64,000 bases of DNA from Unio delphinus. Its lineage: Eukaryota; Mollusca; Bivalvia; Unionida; Unionidae. Location: NCBI GenBank assembly GCA_029339505.1, contig JAQISU010000057.1, positions 9,082,001 to 9,146,000 of the forward strand, written 5' to 3'. A model generated the notes under the pieces. It was given only the letters and a program-made list of their open reading frames with translations, was not told the DNA's origin and made no database searches. Both the position numbers and the translations under genes were made by a program. Positions 24,181 to 36,364 of this stretch are shown here, piece after piece. The stretch's first letter is position 1. Each line of letters starts with the position of its first letter.

Positions 24181-24580
24181 TTTAGAACCGCACACTTTGG
24201 CACGTTGAAGAGTGTACCTTGATACTTATAACAGTGTATCTTGATACTTCAAATGGTGTACACTGACACTTAGAACAGCGTACTTTGACAATTTCAGCAT
24301 TGTATCTTGACACTTGGAACAATGCACCACAAAACATAGAACAGCGTACTTTGACAATTTCAGCAGTGTATCTTGACACTTGGAACAATGCACCACGATA
24401 CATAGAACAGTGTACTTTGACAATTTCAGCAGTGTACCTTAACACTTGGAGCAATGCAATACGACACACAGAGCAGCGTACTTTGACAATTTCAGCAGTG
24501 TACCTTGACACTTGGAGCAATGCACCACGATACTTAGAACAGTGTACATTGATACTTAGAATACATTGACACTTAAAACA
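24181..24580. repeat. 66-bp tandem repeat, about 5 copies, with half-unit edges
   Basis: Units contain CTTTGACAATTTCAGCAGTG then TACCTTGACACTTGGAACAA then TGCACCACGATACATAGAAC. Edges decay into half-units with ACTTAGAACAGTGTAC. The 66-bp period gives 22-residue periodic frames on both strands (112 and 94 codons), which are not convincing genes. Confidence 0.92.
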
Positions 24581-24954
24581 GTATTTGTCGAAACGTAAAC
24601 ACGTATAGATTATAGTATATGTTCGTAAGAGATAATGTAAACGTGGTATTCATAGTACCACATTGCTTTATCAAATTTTGTAGAATGCTTAAGATTTAGC
24701 AGGGCTTACCTATTAGCAGATTTATCAGGTTGAACCTTCGTTGCCTTTGTGAAACAGTGTCATATAGAACATCCTTTAAGATTTCTTTGTAAAATATCAC
24801 ATGACCGACCGTACAAAATTCATATTTGACCGTTCTTTGATTTAGGGTGCTATATTTTACTCTAACAGCATGTATGTTCCTTATGAATAATTTTTCCCGT
24901 TCAAAATATTCATTAGAAAATTACAGTTAAAACAAATATAAATACTTATTTCTT

Positions 24955-25140
24955 TCTGGGTCAGTGGTTAGAGTGCATGTCAGGCGATCGAACGAGCGCG
25001 CATTCGAATTCTTCCTTGGGAACCTCCCATGCTGCTACCGTGACGTGTCCTGGGGTCAAGGTTATACTAAATTTCCTTGGCACTAAAATAACCTGCTTGT
25101 TTGGCATTCCCGTAAAACACCAACCAAAATCCAATGTGTA
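24955..25140 (+). mobile_element. SINE-C, tRNA-derived, about 190 bp
   Basis: Head TCAGTGGTTAGAGTGCATGT resembles an A box. CGCGCATTCGAATTCTTCC resembles a B box. It continues through GGTCAAGGTTATACTAAATT to a tail of GCATTCCCGTAAAACACC and AACCAAAATCC, a 3' end style familiar in molluscan SINEs. Only one copy is in the window, so the family assignment rests on promoter boxes and tail. A 95-codon minus-strand frame across it is incidental. Confidence 0.65.
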
Positions 25141-25665
25141 AGAATGTGTTCTAAAGTGTGATTGATCAAATTTAAGCCTCATCTTATCAAATCGCTGGGT
25201 CTCAACTGTAACCTTAAGTCCACTGTCAATTTTTATCTCCGAGTTCAAAGCCTACTGCATCTTATATGCGTCATACATCAGTTAATTAGTTACATATCAT
25301 TCACTTGCATATACAGTTATACAGATAAATACCTGCAGTGCTATACAGAATTGGGGGTTGGATTTCTTTATATGATGTAATTGATGAGGAAAAACTGAAG
25401 ATGGTGTGAAGCCTCAAGCATATGTTGAGAAGATGCAGTCGACAAATTTGGTCCCTTACTCGTTGCAAATCGACATTTAATTTAATAAGTAGTTCATCAC
25501 ACAGTATGCATTTAAATAATTGTCTCACCTAATTTGAATCAAGTGAAAATAATTATTTGTATATCTTCTCGTTGTTTAATGGTATGCATCATATAGACCC
25601 TGACCTATTGGTTAAGTCTGACACTGTTATTTTAGTCCATGTCATTATATGCTACACACGTGTTC
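25141..25665. other. Stretch with no recognised gene
   Basis: Short open frames of 72-75 codons on both strands overlap without domain content. No element ends recognised. Confidence 0.4.
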
Positions 25666-26225
25666 ATCCCTTATGGTACACATCATCTCATATCTTATAT
25701 ATTGCACAAAATCTCATACTTTACATGTTACACAAGATCTCATACCTTATCTTACATAAAATCTCTTACCTTATATGTTAACACATCATCTCATGCCTCA
25801 TATGCTAGACAAGATCTCATACCTTATATGTTACACAAAATCTCATACCTTATGTTGCAAACCATCTCTTACATTATGTTACACATCATCTCTTACCTTA
25901 TGTTACACATCATCTCTTACCTTATGTTACACATCATCTCTTACCTTATATGTTACACATCATCTCATACCTTATATATTACACAAGATCGTATACCTTA
26001 TGTTACACACCATCTCTTACATTATGTTACACATCATCTCTTACCTTATGTTACACATCATCTCTTACCTTATGTTACACATCATCTCTTACCTTATATG
26101 TTACACATCATCTCATACCTTATATATTACACGAGATCTTATACCTTATGTTACACATCATCTCTTATCTTATGTTACAGACGATCTCATGCATTTTATG
26201 TTTACTCTATGTTTATCTCATACCT
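25666..26225. repeat. ~24-bp minisatellite, over 20 copies
   Basis: The unit is approximately CTTATGTTACACATCATCTC plus TTAC, with longer CTTATATGTTACACAAAATC and ACACAAGATCTCATAC variants. A block of about 150 bp appears duplicated (about 25935-26080 and 26085-26170), showing higher-order structure. It produces plus-strand frames up to 254 codons that are repeat artefacts. Confidence 0.93.
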
Positions 26226-26229
26226 TGGA

Positions 26230-29200
26230 GCCAAAATAGAGCAATTTTCTAATTTTACTCTGATATTTTGTGCCATTCATTATGCCGTGTACATAAAGAT
26301 AAATACACCATTGCGAAATGTATTTCCCGGATTTTCCTTCCATGAATATGAGATCTTATATGTATGTATATATGCAAACAAATCAAACATTGTGCAGAGA
26401 TAATGAACGCAAACTACAAAAAGAAACAAAATCAGATAGATAATGAATTTGTTGGGACAATTTAAAAAAATAATATCTGAGGTTTATATACGTATGCTCA
26501 CGAATAATGTTGATACAAATTTCTTTCGATTAAGAACTTGAATTCTTGATACATGAATAGTGTATCCTACAAACTAATTTAAATTTTAGAAACTAAAAGC
26601 AAGAAGTTATTAAACACAGATATTTGAATAGATACGCTGATATAAATTATTGCATTGTACCGAATATTTTCATTTAAGAATTACTTCTGGAGTTTTATGT
26701 CTTCTCATAGTGTTCATAGCTTTCAGAATTAAGCCAGTGGCTTTTATTTTTTGAGGATCAATGAATTGTGACTCTTTTTATTACCTACCCATTTGATCTT
26801 TCATGTCTGTATTTGGCGCAGCTGTTCCAGAAAACATTTCTGTAGTGCATAACCACACAGGAACCACCTAAGTGTTTACCTTGAAGTCCGAGCATCGATA
26901 TTTTTTCAATGTAATGACTCGATATATTTTAAATCCCAATTTGTTTTTAATTTTATTTATACTGTAAAGCTAAATATATTTTGAAATTGTAAAATAGTAA
27001 GTATGTGATAAAATGCAAAACCGCATATGTGATTTTTTTTTCTGAGTTGGGGTGGGTGAATTAATTTGATTTGGCTAATGAATACGTCTTGGCGCGACAC
27101 CATCTCTACGCGATATTAGATTCGTTCTTTCATCTCATGATAAAACATTTATATAGTGTCGTGCATGTGTCCAATATATAACTCCCATTAAATACAGAAT
27201 ATTACGGGACTGTTTTATATGAATTTTTAAACGCGAATTAAGTAATAGTATGTGACCAGTTGCTTACAGAATGTGAGATGTTAAATTATTCAACTTGCTG
27301 CATAATTGTAATAATTTTACGGTATCCTTGTTTATGTCAGATATATACCATGGATGATACGGTGTTATTACATTACCTTAATATAACGCGATGCTTCCTT
27401 GTATTTTATATTGTGGCACAATAGTTTGTACATCCATTCTGAAATGTTGTCCTGGCCGCTAAGTTTTTTTTTTTTTAATATCTTGAAATAAAATGACGTG
27501 TTATTTATTTTTATAATTAAGACAGTTGGTGAAATTCAATAAATTCTCGTTTTAATATTGTGATGTTGTGATACCTTCCGGTGTTGAAGGGTATGTGCCA
27601 GGTGTAATAAAATGCGGGCATGCACATTGACTGCATTTTGTTTGAGAAACCTTGGTCTGGGAATAAAGCATCTAGACCCATGATGCTTGATAATACGTAG
27701 ATTGTACCTTTTTAAATGATATACTAGCTTAATAGTACTTATAGGGTAACAATGTAAACTATAGGCCAGAGAGATTTACCTAGTCAAATGTGGTGGATCC
27801 ATGGACCCCTATAATGTTACATCCGATGAATGACTTGTATTGCTGCATCATCGCACCGTCCGTGCGTATGCCAAAAGAGACGATAATATAAGCTGGAAAG
27901 AAACTTGTACCGCATCTATTTTATTTTCATAAAGGCAGTCGGATATGCTACATTTATACCTTTATTGGAAAAGCATAGTAAATTTACCCAACTGCTAGCA
28001 ATGCAATTGTAAGGAAACTTTGTACCGATTTTGTTATAGACCCTGAGTATGATCATTTCGTCACTCGAAAGCAGAATTTCCAAATCCTTTCTTTATTTTT
28101 TGCTGACGACTGTAATCAAAAGGGCTAATCTGAATCGTAAAGGTGCTTGCCTAGCTTACTTCACGTATAACAACCTTCTTTATAACATATATTGCTATCG
28201 ATACATACCGATGTTCAGCAATACACGTGTTTTTATTGTAAATGATTTAGTTTGGTCTTTCACTGCAGATCAACTAAGGTTGCGTATTTAATACTGAGGC
28301 AGCTGGAGCAACTTGCGTCGCTAAAGATCACACCACTATAGACTATTTCTCGAGATTTGTTCTAAGCATTGAATTTCCTGTTTTGCAGGATTTACGAATT
28401 CATATGACAGAACTGACTTTCATAGCCATCAGTTTTATTTTAGTTTTTTTCTTCTCCAAGATCCAAATGAATTTAATATAATAATGTCTCTGGTTATATT
28501 CAGATTGATAATTTGACCCCAATAAAAAGGTTAAAATTTTATACTTTCAGTGTGATAGTCATTTTGCTAAAGAGAATTTGTTTTGTTCAAATGAAGATTT
28601 ATATCGTAGTCAAAAAAACACAAAATGTCTCAATATAAAATTGTATTACTCGAAAAGAAGGAATTCTGGTGTCATAAGAATCAACCGCGAAGGAAATAAA
28701 TTATTGTTTTGTTTCCAGATGCTTTCTTTAAATTGTCACAACATTCATACTCTAGCGAAATCTAGTTTAGCATCATTAACAGTGTACAATAATTCCCGTT
28801 ATAACGACCAAATTCATTAGTGTCATTTTGTCAACCTTCCAGCATATTTCCAGGAAAAGTAAAGCCCAAGATTCCAAAGATTGACAGCGTCCTTGAAAAG
28901 AATAATGAGAAAATAAATAATCATGTCTACTGTATGGAACGTAGTTGCACGGTCTCAAAATATTTGTAATAATATTTTTGTTACTATCGTCAGAATCCAA
29001 TTTAGGACGTAATGCACGCGTTTGTGAGCGTAAACGTAAGACGTCTTCGAGCTAGAGGGAAATCTAGAGTAGCTGACAAGAATGGAAATAACTTGACACT
29101 GAATTAGAATGATACCTGTCTAAACGTTATGGTGTGTGTTTTACCATAAATGTAGTTTTGTATCTGAAACAGAGGCAAGCTCTTGGAAGCGTCAGTCACC

Positions 29201-30274
29201 GTTTTTTTCTGACATCAATTGTGCGCGTGGCGCTCTGTCTCGAAATATAGCAGTAACAGCTAAAATAGTAAAAAAAAAAAAGAATCAATCCAAGTAAAAG
29301 GTAGTATTTTTAAATATCAATTATACTAAACACGTTTTTTTCATCGGTTTTCTATCGGAAACCCAATATTTCGTTGTACATAATGTCGTTGTAACAAGGG
29401 TTCATTTGTACAAACTGAAAGACGATGATATCAGAAAACGTTTATAAATCTTTCAATCTGTGACCTTTACCTTAGCTTCCCATGACCTTCGAAATAGGAA
29501 TATCGTACTTATGATAAAATGATACATGAATTAAATAATTTACATATGTTTAAATATATTCTTTCAAACCTCAGTACATAAATAACTGAATTCTACGTCA
29601 CCATGGAAATGATATGTACAAATTGCGACCACAAAAAGATACATACAGAAGATGTATGAAATACATGCCATTGCTGATGTTGGAAGACTGGTCCCAATGC
29701 GATAACACCTGTGCCTCTCGTACTATCAAACATGGTTCCATCATATGAGCGATTGGTACAATGTTAACTCAAAACTGTAGCCCAATGATTTATTGCAATT
29801 CCGAACTGTAATTTAAAATTACTTATCTGTGTTTAGTTCCTGCAATTGCAAAGTCCAGATGATTTTGCCATTTGGTCTCTGCAGCATAGATATCGTGAAT
29901 CTAATACGCTCTCTGTAAGTATTTCAAGCCACATAGGAATACTTATTTTTGCATTATTAAATAAAGATGTTTAACAGCTCAAATTCAAAGATGGATGGAA
30001 ATCAAAGCCTCACAAATACATAGTGAAATATTGGTTTCAGCAGATATTACAATGTTTTCAGTCTCCTTTATAAAAGCTTATATTAATTCATAATAATGTA
30101 TATTGATTGTTTTGTTATTTTTATACGAAATAGACCAAAAATTAATTGCAAGTATTCTCTATCCGCTTTCACGGCAAATATGCTAAAAGTGGTGAAAATC
30201 CTAAGTCTGGAAGAGTAACTAACCTGACGCTTTTATCAAACAGCTATCCGGATTTGTTCCTGTGAGATGTACTT
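26230..30274. other. 4-kb AT-rich stretch, probably intronic
   Basis: Few tandem repeats and no recognisable transposon. Frames of 74-80 codons near 28049, 28578 and 28776 match nothing known. A sequence resembling an acceptor (TTTCCTGTTTTGCAG ending near 28389) opens a short frame without a donor or domain. Position upstream of the metalloprotease exon makes an intron or 5' flank plausible. Confidence 0.4.
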
Positions 30275-30517
30275 CTGTCAGTTCAGGGGTTGAATGGTCT
30301 TAGGTGCGCGCCCTGACAGATAAATGGCGTCTCACCTCTGTCCGCGTTGTTAGTATCTTGGGCTCGCCCAACGTGGTTATGTGAGAAAGCTTACCAGCAG
30401 CTTCCCATGGGTTGGTGGTTTTTAATGGGTTTCTCTCGGGTTCTTCTTCCGCCAAATATACTTGCCGCCATGTAAACCTATCGTGTGCTGAAAAATGGCG
30501 TTATACCCATAACAACA
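30275..30517 (+). mobile_element. SINE-A copy, diverged, just upstream of the metalloprotease exon
   Basis: The degraded tRNA-like head (TTGAATGGTCTTAGGTGCGC) is followed by GGCGTCTCACCTCTGTCCGCG, AGCTTCCCATGGGTTGG, a TTCTCTCGGGTTCTTCTTCC body and the tail GAAAAATGGCGTTATACCC plus AACAAC. It ends about 97 bases before the exon at 30614, inside the presumed preceding intron. Confidence 0.85.
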
Positions 30518-30613
30518 TCATTGATGGCAATTATTATATGGCTCTTAAAATAATAGATTCTCTTTTGCTGTATCAAATCACTGTATTTAAGTGCTTTATT
30601 TCATTAATTTCAG

Positions 30614-30945
30614 AATTTGACATTGTCTTCCCGCAAGTATTTCAAGGACAATCTGCATCAAAATATTCAGTACTCAACACCAGACATCGACAACGAAGGA
30701 ATGTTCCAACACCAGACATCTTCGTCAACATTTCCACATCTCATGAAACCTTTCATCTTAGACTCAGTCCCAATAATCGTCTTTTAGCACCTGGATTCAG
30801 AGTGTATCACAGATATGGAGATATAAATAGTACAGTTGACGATGTGACAGATATTTCAGTCACGAATGTTACCGACTGTCTGTATCAGGGAGAATTGGTG
30901 TCACATAACAATGCCGGTGCCGCGATATCTTTGTGCCGAGGAGTG
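30614..30945 (+). CDS. Exon of an ADAM/ADAMTS-like metalloprotease, propeptide region
   Basis: In the ADAM/ADAMTS (reprolysin) family this propeptide region keeps the zinc protease latent in the secretory pathway. The translation carries EFDIVFPQVF, SKYSVLNTR, a basic RHRQRRN stretch, ETFHLRLSPNNRLLAPGF, then DCLYQGELVSHNNAG and AISLCRG. That is the typical order with the two conserved cysteines. Possible N-glycosylation sites are NIS, NST and NVT. The exon is bounded by AATTTCAG and GTAAG. It is 332 nt, entering in phase 1 and leaving in phase 0, consistent with an open frame throughout. The upstream extension of the frame into SINE-A is not coding. No metalloprotease-domain or thrombospondin exon was recognised elsewhere, so introns are large or the rest lies outside. 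A single-exon relic is possible but the clean splice sites argue against it. Confidence 0.85.
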
Positions 30946-31284
30946 GTAAGTAGTAACGTTCTATTTATTCAGCAATGTCAGATATGAATGGGATGCTGTA
31001 ACAATCACCATGATATAAGTGACCAGTTAACAATAATCCAACTGACACGCTTTCTTGGTGATTGGATATTGTTGTACCCACATATTTATTAGAGTTTCTG
31101 TTTATTTATTTTAAAGACAAACACGTGCTATTTAGCAGACGGCACATGATACCCTTACAAACTAAGACGTGTTTGAATGTATTGTACTCCGAGTGCACGT
31201 TACAAAACATGGTTCAAACAGTACTCAATCGTCAGTCTTCACCAATTTGATATATGTTCCTTCCTAAAGTTTCCCAAGAATTAA

Positions 31285-31545
31285 GATGCTATCTTGACAT
31301 AGTTATATATGCATTAGACATGTTGATATTTGTATTAGACATGATTACATTTATTTTAGACATTATTACATTTGTATTAGACATGATTGCATTTGTTTTA
31401 GACATTATTACATTTGTCTTAGACATGATTACATTTGTATTAGACATGATTACATTTTTAGACATTAATACATTTGTTTTAGACATTATTACATTTGTTT
31501 TAGACATTATTACATTTGTATTAGACATGTTTATATGCAGCCTAT
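31285..31545. repeat. 21-bp minisatellite, about 12 copies
   Basis: The unit is roughly TTAGACATGATTACATTTGT plus one base, with ATGATT/ATTATT variation. One copy is short by three bases (near 31455). The hydrophobic seven-residue repeat on the plus strand (LDMITFV) would look like a membrane protein but is produced by the array. Confidence 0.92.
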
Positions 31546-32164
31546 TTAGACAGTATTTTATGAACTTTAATGACTGAATTGAAGGTCACAGTTTAGGAGG
31601 CTATTTTATAAAGTTTTCATCAGGAAATGAAAGATATTTGCGAAATCTTTTTTAAGCAACAATGACCTTGACCTTGGAGTTACTGACATCTAAATCAATG
31701 CAGTTCATCCTGGTGAAGGAGGAAACAAATAAACTAAATTTAGCCGAATTATGGTATCTAGAGCTTGCCGAGTAACTTGTCGTCCATAAATGAAATATAT
31801 AAACAAAATCTTAATTTAGAACGGTAAGCTTGACCATGAAGCTTTTGACTCGTAACATCAGCAGAAGTTATCTGGAGCTAGTGTAATAAACGTATAATAT
31901 TCTAATTAACTATGTTAAACGGACTTTCAGATACCCTGGACGAACGACAGGCAAACTGTAATACCCAGCCACTTTTGATAAGTTGGTATTAAAAGGGATC
32001 ATTATGTACACATCAAGTACACATCAAGTACACATCAAGTGGACGCATTTTCTATGTCATTCAGAAGAGCCATATGCATAACTCCTGCATCTGTTAATTG
32101 ACAGTATATTTTATTACGACTCTATGGTCTTAAAATGATTAATAGAAAAGAGTGAGAACCAACA
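31546..32164. other. Intron-like stretch with a small 12-bp triplication
   Basis: Near 32005-32040, ACACATCAAGT is repeated three times. Nothing else recognisable is present. Confidence 0.4.
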
Positions 32165-32400
32165 AGTATTGTAAAGTTCGACAAATAATTTAATTCCTTG
32201 AATAAAAAAGTTAAAAACTAAAAGTAACATAAGATATTGCGAATTCCCAAATAATCCTAAAATTTCTAATTCAAGTCCTAATATTTCTGAAGAAACTTTA
32301 GTTATATTTCAAAATAAATTAAACACTGGAGGTGTTGATGTGTCTGTGTTGACCCGGTTCGTTGTGATGTACTTACAGTCATTTGTTGACTCCCAATAAT
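32165..32400. repeat. Dispersed repeat R2, copy 1
   Basis: GACAAATAATTTAATTCC and following blocks (AAGTCCTAATATTTCTG, GGTGTTGATGT, CTTACAGTCATTTGTTG) align with 39898-40130 in the same order. It is AT-rich and non-coding. Boundaries are uncertain and the class unknown. Confidence 0.5.
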
Positions 32401-32579
32401 GTAATCCAATAATATATCCTTATTTGAATTTCAATATAATTCCCAATTAATGTATCTTCCCCATCATCGCTAGCCAATGATCCTGTATAGTAACCCTTTC
32501 TACATCTTGACGGATTGAGAAATAGTTCTGTGCTTCGGGTCTAGCCACCGCATCCAATTAAATCTAAGTTGTTCAAATT

Positions 32580-32852
32580 TTAACACTGTTCGGACATCAT
32601 CGAGCACACAACTTGATTGGACTCATAAATAAGCGATTTTCCACTGCCGGCATGTGATTGTAATACCTCCCATTCAATTACACTTGTAATGGCTTCTCTC
32701 TGGTACGTAGTCATACTTTCGATGTGAAACTTACAAAGGATCCTTTTGAAGTAATTTGCCTCCAACATTTTCGGCTGATGTACAATGCACCGTTGTTTCA
32801 TGCTGTTGATTAGTTGCTGATGCATACTAAGGGAGCAACTATTGAAATCCAA
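32580..32852 (-). pseudogene. RecQ-like DNA helicase N-terminal fragment
   Basis: The 90-codon frame contains FHIESMTTYQREAI, resembling the Q-motif-like region of RecQ/DEAD helicases, then SVIEW, then a Walker A motif AGSGKSLIYES, then VVC. RecQ helicases unwind DNA using ATP, and here the lysine and serine of GKS are intact. The frame ends soon after the Walker A region without DEAH or later motifs, so this is a fragment: either one exon of a gene or a retro- or transposon-carried relic. There is no clear donor after VVCSMM. Short frame and weak flanks limit confidence. Confidence 0.5.
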
Positions 32853-33034
32853 TAAATGTCGCTAGGACAAAGCACTAAACTATCTGCTCGATCCGCCAAG
32901 GTAAACACGTGATTTTTCAGGTGATTTATAGTATGGGTTTGCCGTATGGTTGTTGTCTTTGCTTTGTATCATTTATTTCATGCCAATCATTTATAATAAG
33001 AAACAATTAATTTACAAGCAGTGGCGTTTGGAAA

Positions 33035-33225
33035 GGCATTGAAAACGTTGACACCAGGTGCTAAGACTAACCTTTTGATGATGTGCGCCGTGGGAGGCAG
33101 CTTCATGTGCCGTTTTTTAAAATAAGTTTTGGAATGGCTTGGCCAGGATTCAAACTCGCGGCATCCCGCATCCGAAACTCAAGAGTCAGTTTATATCTTA
33201 TATCATCGCACACTAGGCAAACGAA
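33035..33225 (-). mobile_element. SINE-B-related copy, highly diverged
   Basis: On the minus strand it shows a B-box-like GAGTTTGAATCCTGG, then CCAAGCCATTCC, AGCTGCCTCCC, AAAAGGTTAGTCTTAGCACC and TGGTGTCA, matching the order GTTCGATCCC, GAGTCATACC, AGCTGCCTCGC, GGTTAGTGTTAGGAC and TGGTGTCAG of SINE-B. The 3' third is missing or unrecognisable. Confidence 0.55.
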
Positions 33226-34969
33226 CCTGACTTCAATGATTTAATAACGGTTTGATTGAAATTATTTGAAGCTTTTAGTCTTCTTGAAGCAGCAAACTTT
33301 GTTGTCGCAGTTTGACATGAATGTATCAATACTTTGTTTTTAATCATCCACTGAAATTAATGCTGTACCTAATTTCATGCACGAAAACTTGTGCATGATT
33401 TAAAGTTGAACATTTGCAAAACTTCTCCCAGTAAAGTCACTTTAAAAGGTGTCACTTAGAGCTTCGAGGGACATTCGCTATGAATGGAAGTGTTGCATCT
33501 AAAGAAGACGCTTTTGCATCGATACATTGACGACAAACTTGGTAGGTAAGGCTAGCTTTCGTGTTTTATGGAACAGTTGGTTATTTAGTGCCGAGACAAT
33601 TGCAGTCAAGTTGATTGTCTAACGACATGCCACGGTAGAAGAGCAGGTCTTATTTGAATAATAGAATCTAAACGTGCATCATAGAGTCATGAATTCAGCC
33701 TGCTAGCCAACAAGTCACCTCGTCTGCATTTTCCATTAGTCACTCTACCGACAAGCTGAACACACCGGCCGCATTCTACATCCGTTAGTTCGCATCGGAA
33801 GTAGGAGGGGGGGGGGGAGTGATAACAATGAGCTTGTTAAAATGTAGATTCCAGACAGATTTGTAGCAGTACAAGCAAACTCTCTTTGTTGTGTATGTTG
33901 AAACTATCGTTACTAGCATGACAGCCATTGCTAAAAAGAAATGAAGACAACTACAAGACCAAAAAACCGGTTATCAGCTGGATATGCGACTATAGTGATT
34001 TAACGAGTAGATAACGTCATATTGACAAAAGGTATGTCAGCTAGGAAGTCGGGAAAATGCCCACTTCATACAGCAATTGGCAGAAAAGCTTATGTATTGG
34101 TGAGATCTGATAATTCTTTTATCTGAAAACCATCCAATGTTGTGGGGACACGTACTAGTAAAGATGTCACAAGGCTTAATGGTCCATCTCACCTGAATGT
34201 TACCTTTTCATTCAAGTGGAAAATGTCACTGTGATTTAAACAAATTTGCTAACTAAGTGGAAAATAACGTCTTGTTTTAGCATGGCTCATTACTTCGTTT
34301 GTTTGTATTTCTTTCTTTTATTGAAAGTTTAAACCCAAAAGAGTCAACGTGTAAGCAAATTTTGTCTTTTTTATTGAATACTGTATATCGGGGTTCAAAA
34401 CATGTAAGTGACTTCCTTTCTATCGATACGTGACATAAAATATTCATAACTTTTGACAGAATATATAAATGTTTAAGATAATATGAAGTGTGTCTTTTTT
34501 AAAGTTGTGAGAATTTTAATAGATTTTAAAAAAATCTGTAAGATACCAAAATGTCACTTATAAGCAAATATCAGTCCTGAGTATCTTTGTCCAGTATTTA
34601 TAATGAGATAATTCTCATAGATATAACAAAATAATATCATTTATGAATTTGTGCTAGCTTGATCATGTGGGTTTTTTTTAAAGATATTTTTAAAGCTAAA
34701 AAAGGTGTGTGGTTGATATCATGTCGTATGTTGAAACCATTATAGATTCCTTCGAAATGTGATCCAAATTGCATGGTGTAGTTTTGTGGCAGAAATTATT
34801 AACGTGTCCGCAGTATTAGATGAAAATAAGACATATTTCTGATCGCAAATTTGTAATTATAAAAGGCAAAAAGTAGAACCAACATTTTCGGAAGTATAAG
34901 AAAATGAAAGTTAAATACTGTCTTTCCGAAAATCGTAGGCAATTTATTACGCTCGTTTGCTTTTTATTA
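33226..34969. other. Stretch with no recognised gene
   Basis: No open frame above 60 codons. A G12-type run sits near 33808-33820. Probably intronic or intergenic. Confidence 0.45.
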
Positions 34970-35182
34970 CCCACTGTACTCGCTTATAAGTCGAAACCAA
35001 ATGCAAACAGTATAGATTCTGACCGAATAATGCGCTCACAGATCAGGGTCTATATTATTTGTTCTAATGATAACTTCTAGCAAACTTCATAGACCTAGAT
35101 CTTGCAGCACATTATGTCATTGCAGATCTTGGTCTACGCAGTTTGCAATTAGTTGCGACTTATGCTAGAGTACATACGGTTT
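34970..35182. mobile_element. Palindromic MITE (family P), copy 2
   Basis: The left end CACTGTACTCGCTTATAAGT then CGAAACCAAATGCAAACAG is mirrored by the right end GCAATTAGTTGCGACTTATG then CTAGAGTACATACGG. The interior carries two GATC-containing half-sites (ACAGATCAGGGTCTA and GCAGATCTTGGTCTA). Non-coding, about 210 bp. Confidence 0.75.
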
Positions 35183-36079
35183 ATAAAGCCAGATGAGTCA
35201 TATAGTGACTTTAGAATTTGCAAATTTTACTGTTTGTTAGTTTATTGAAAAATTGCGTTACATTTTTAATGCAAGGATCATAATTCAGTATCCTGATATT
35301 TTATAATTTGTTGTTGATGTTTAAAACCTCAACGCCTGCGGAATGTTTTCAAATTAATATTGGTTTTAATAGAGCACTTTAGTCGATGATCTAATTCTTT
35401 CAAATTTAAAGCTTTTCTTGAGTACATCTTATTCATTTTAATTAAAATTTTTAATGTATTATATATGTATATATGTCCTCTTCTAAGTATCTTTTCCACA
35501 AAGTATTAAGCCTTTAAGGGACCTTCCCAGATGCTTAATTCAGAGTAGTAAGCTATTTTTTTAAAATAACACATAAGAAACACATTGATTTTCTTTTTAA
35601 AATATTTTTTCACTTCAAAAGCAGCTAAAATCAATTTTAAAAAAGTTTGTTGTATAATGAATAACTATTATATGGTGTTTGTAGAACAAAACATTTCATT
35701 CCAACCTATGAACCCAAACAGTTAGAGGAAATATTTACAACTTCAAAAAACAGCTTGCAGGAGTGTTGAAGACGTTTTAAAACCCTTCAAATTCATTTTC
35801 CTGATGAGTATTTATGATAGCTATAGCTATACATTTAGTGTGAAAGAATGAATAAGCGAATGATCTAAAGGAAACTTAGGCCAAAGTACAGGAGTTTCTA
35901 AGTAAGTGATGAGAATAATGGACACCTGACTACTGGTGTTTAAATGCAATGTATATACGTATTATTAGTATAGATAACATTTCACCAAGTGCTTATCACT
36001 AAACTGCTTCGGGGATAACAAGTTTATTAATTCAGCTAAAGTGTTAGTTTTTAGCTAAAGGAATCAAGATTGATGTTTG
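35183..36079. other. AT-rich stretch, nothing recognised
   Basis: Lies between two family P MITEs. No frame above 60 codons and no coding or RNA signal. Confidence 0.4.
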
Positions 36080-36364
36080 AAAAAATTAGATTCACTGGCT
36101 GTACTCGATTATCAGCCGAGACCAACTCAAAAAATTAGATTCACTGGCTGTACTCGATTATCAGCTTAGACCAACTCCAAACTGTACAGACCCAGATAGT
36201 CTGGCGCATTATGCGCCTGCAATTCCCATCTGTGCAGTTTGTTTGGAATAATATGTAGAAGAAACAACACCGACCCTGATTAGCATGCTTATTATGCTAC
36301 GGCAGATCAGGATCTTTGTTGTTTCCAGTTTTACTAGACTTATAAGCAAGTATATACAGTATAC
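36080..36364. mobile_element. Palindromic MITE (family P), copy 3, with duplicated left end
   Basis: A 49-bp block starting AAAAAATTAGATTCACTGGC and containing CTGTACTCGATTATCAGC is present twice in tandem (36080-36128 and 36129-36176). The right end ACTAGACTTATAAGCAAG then TATATACAGTA completes the inverted repeat. Interior half-sites GTACAGACCCAGATAGTC and CATCTGTGCAGTTTG match other copies. Confidence 0.75.

Noticed and set aside
24961..25248. 95-codon minus-strand frame
   Set aside because: It is antisense to the tRNA-derived SINE-C and has no domain.
25639..26403. 254-codon plus-strand frame
   Set aside because: Translation of a 24-bp minisatellite. Overlapping frames of 154 and 100 codons read the same units.
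28389..28480. Acceptor-like TTTTGCAG followed by an open frame upstream of the metalloprotease exon
   Set aside because: No matching donor, no signal-peptide pattern and no similarity to ADAM-family N-termini that I can recognise.
31254..31577. Hydrophobic 107-codon frame resembling a membrane protein
   Set aside because: The seven-residue periodicity equals the 21-bp repeat period. No signal or domain outside the array.
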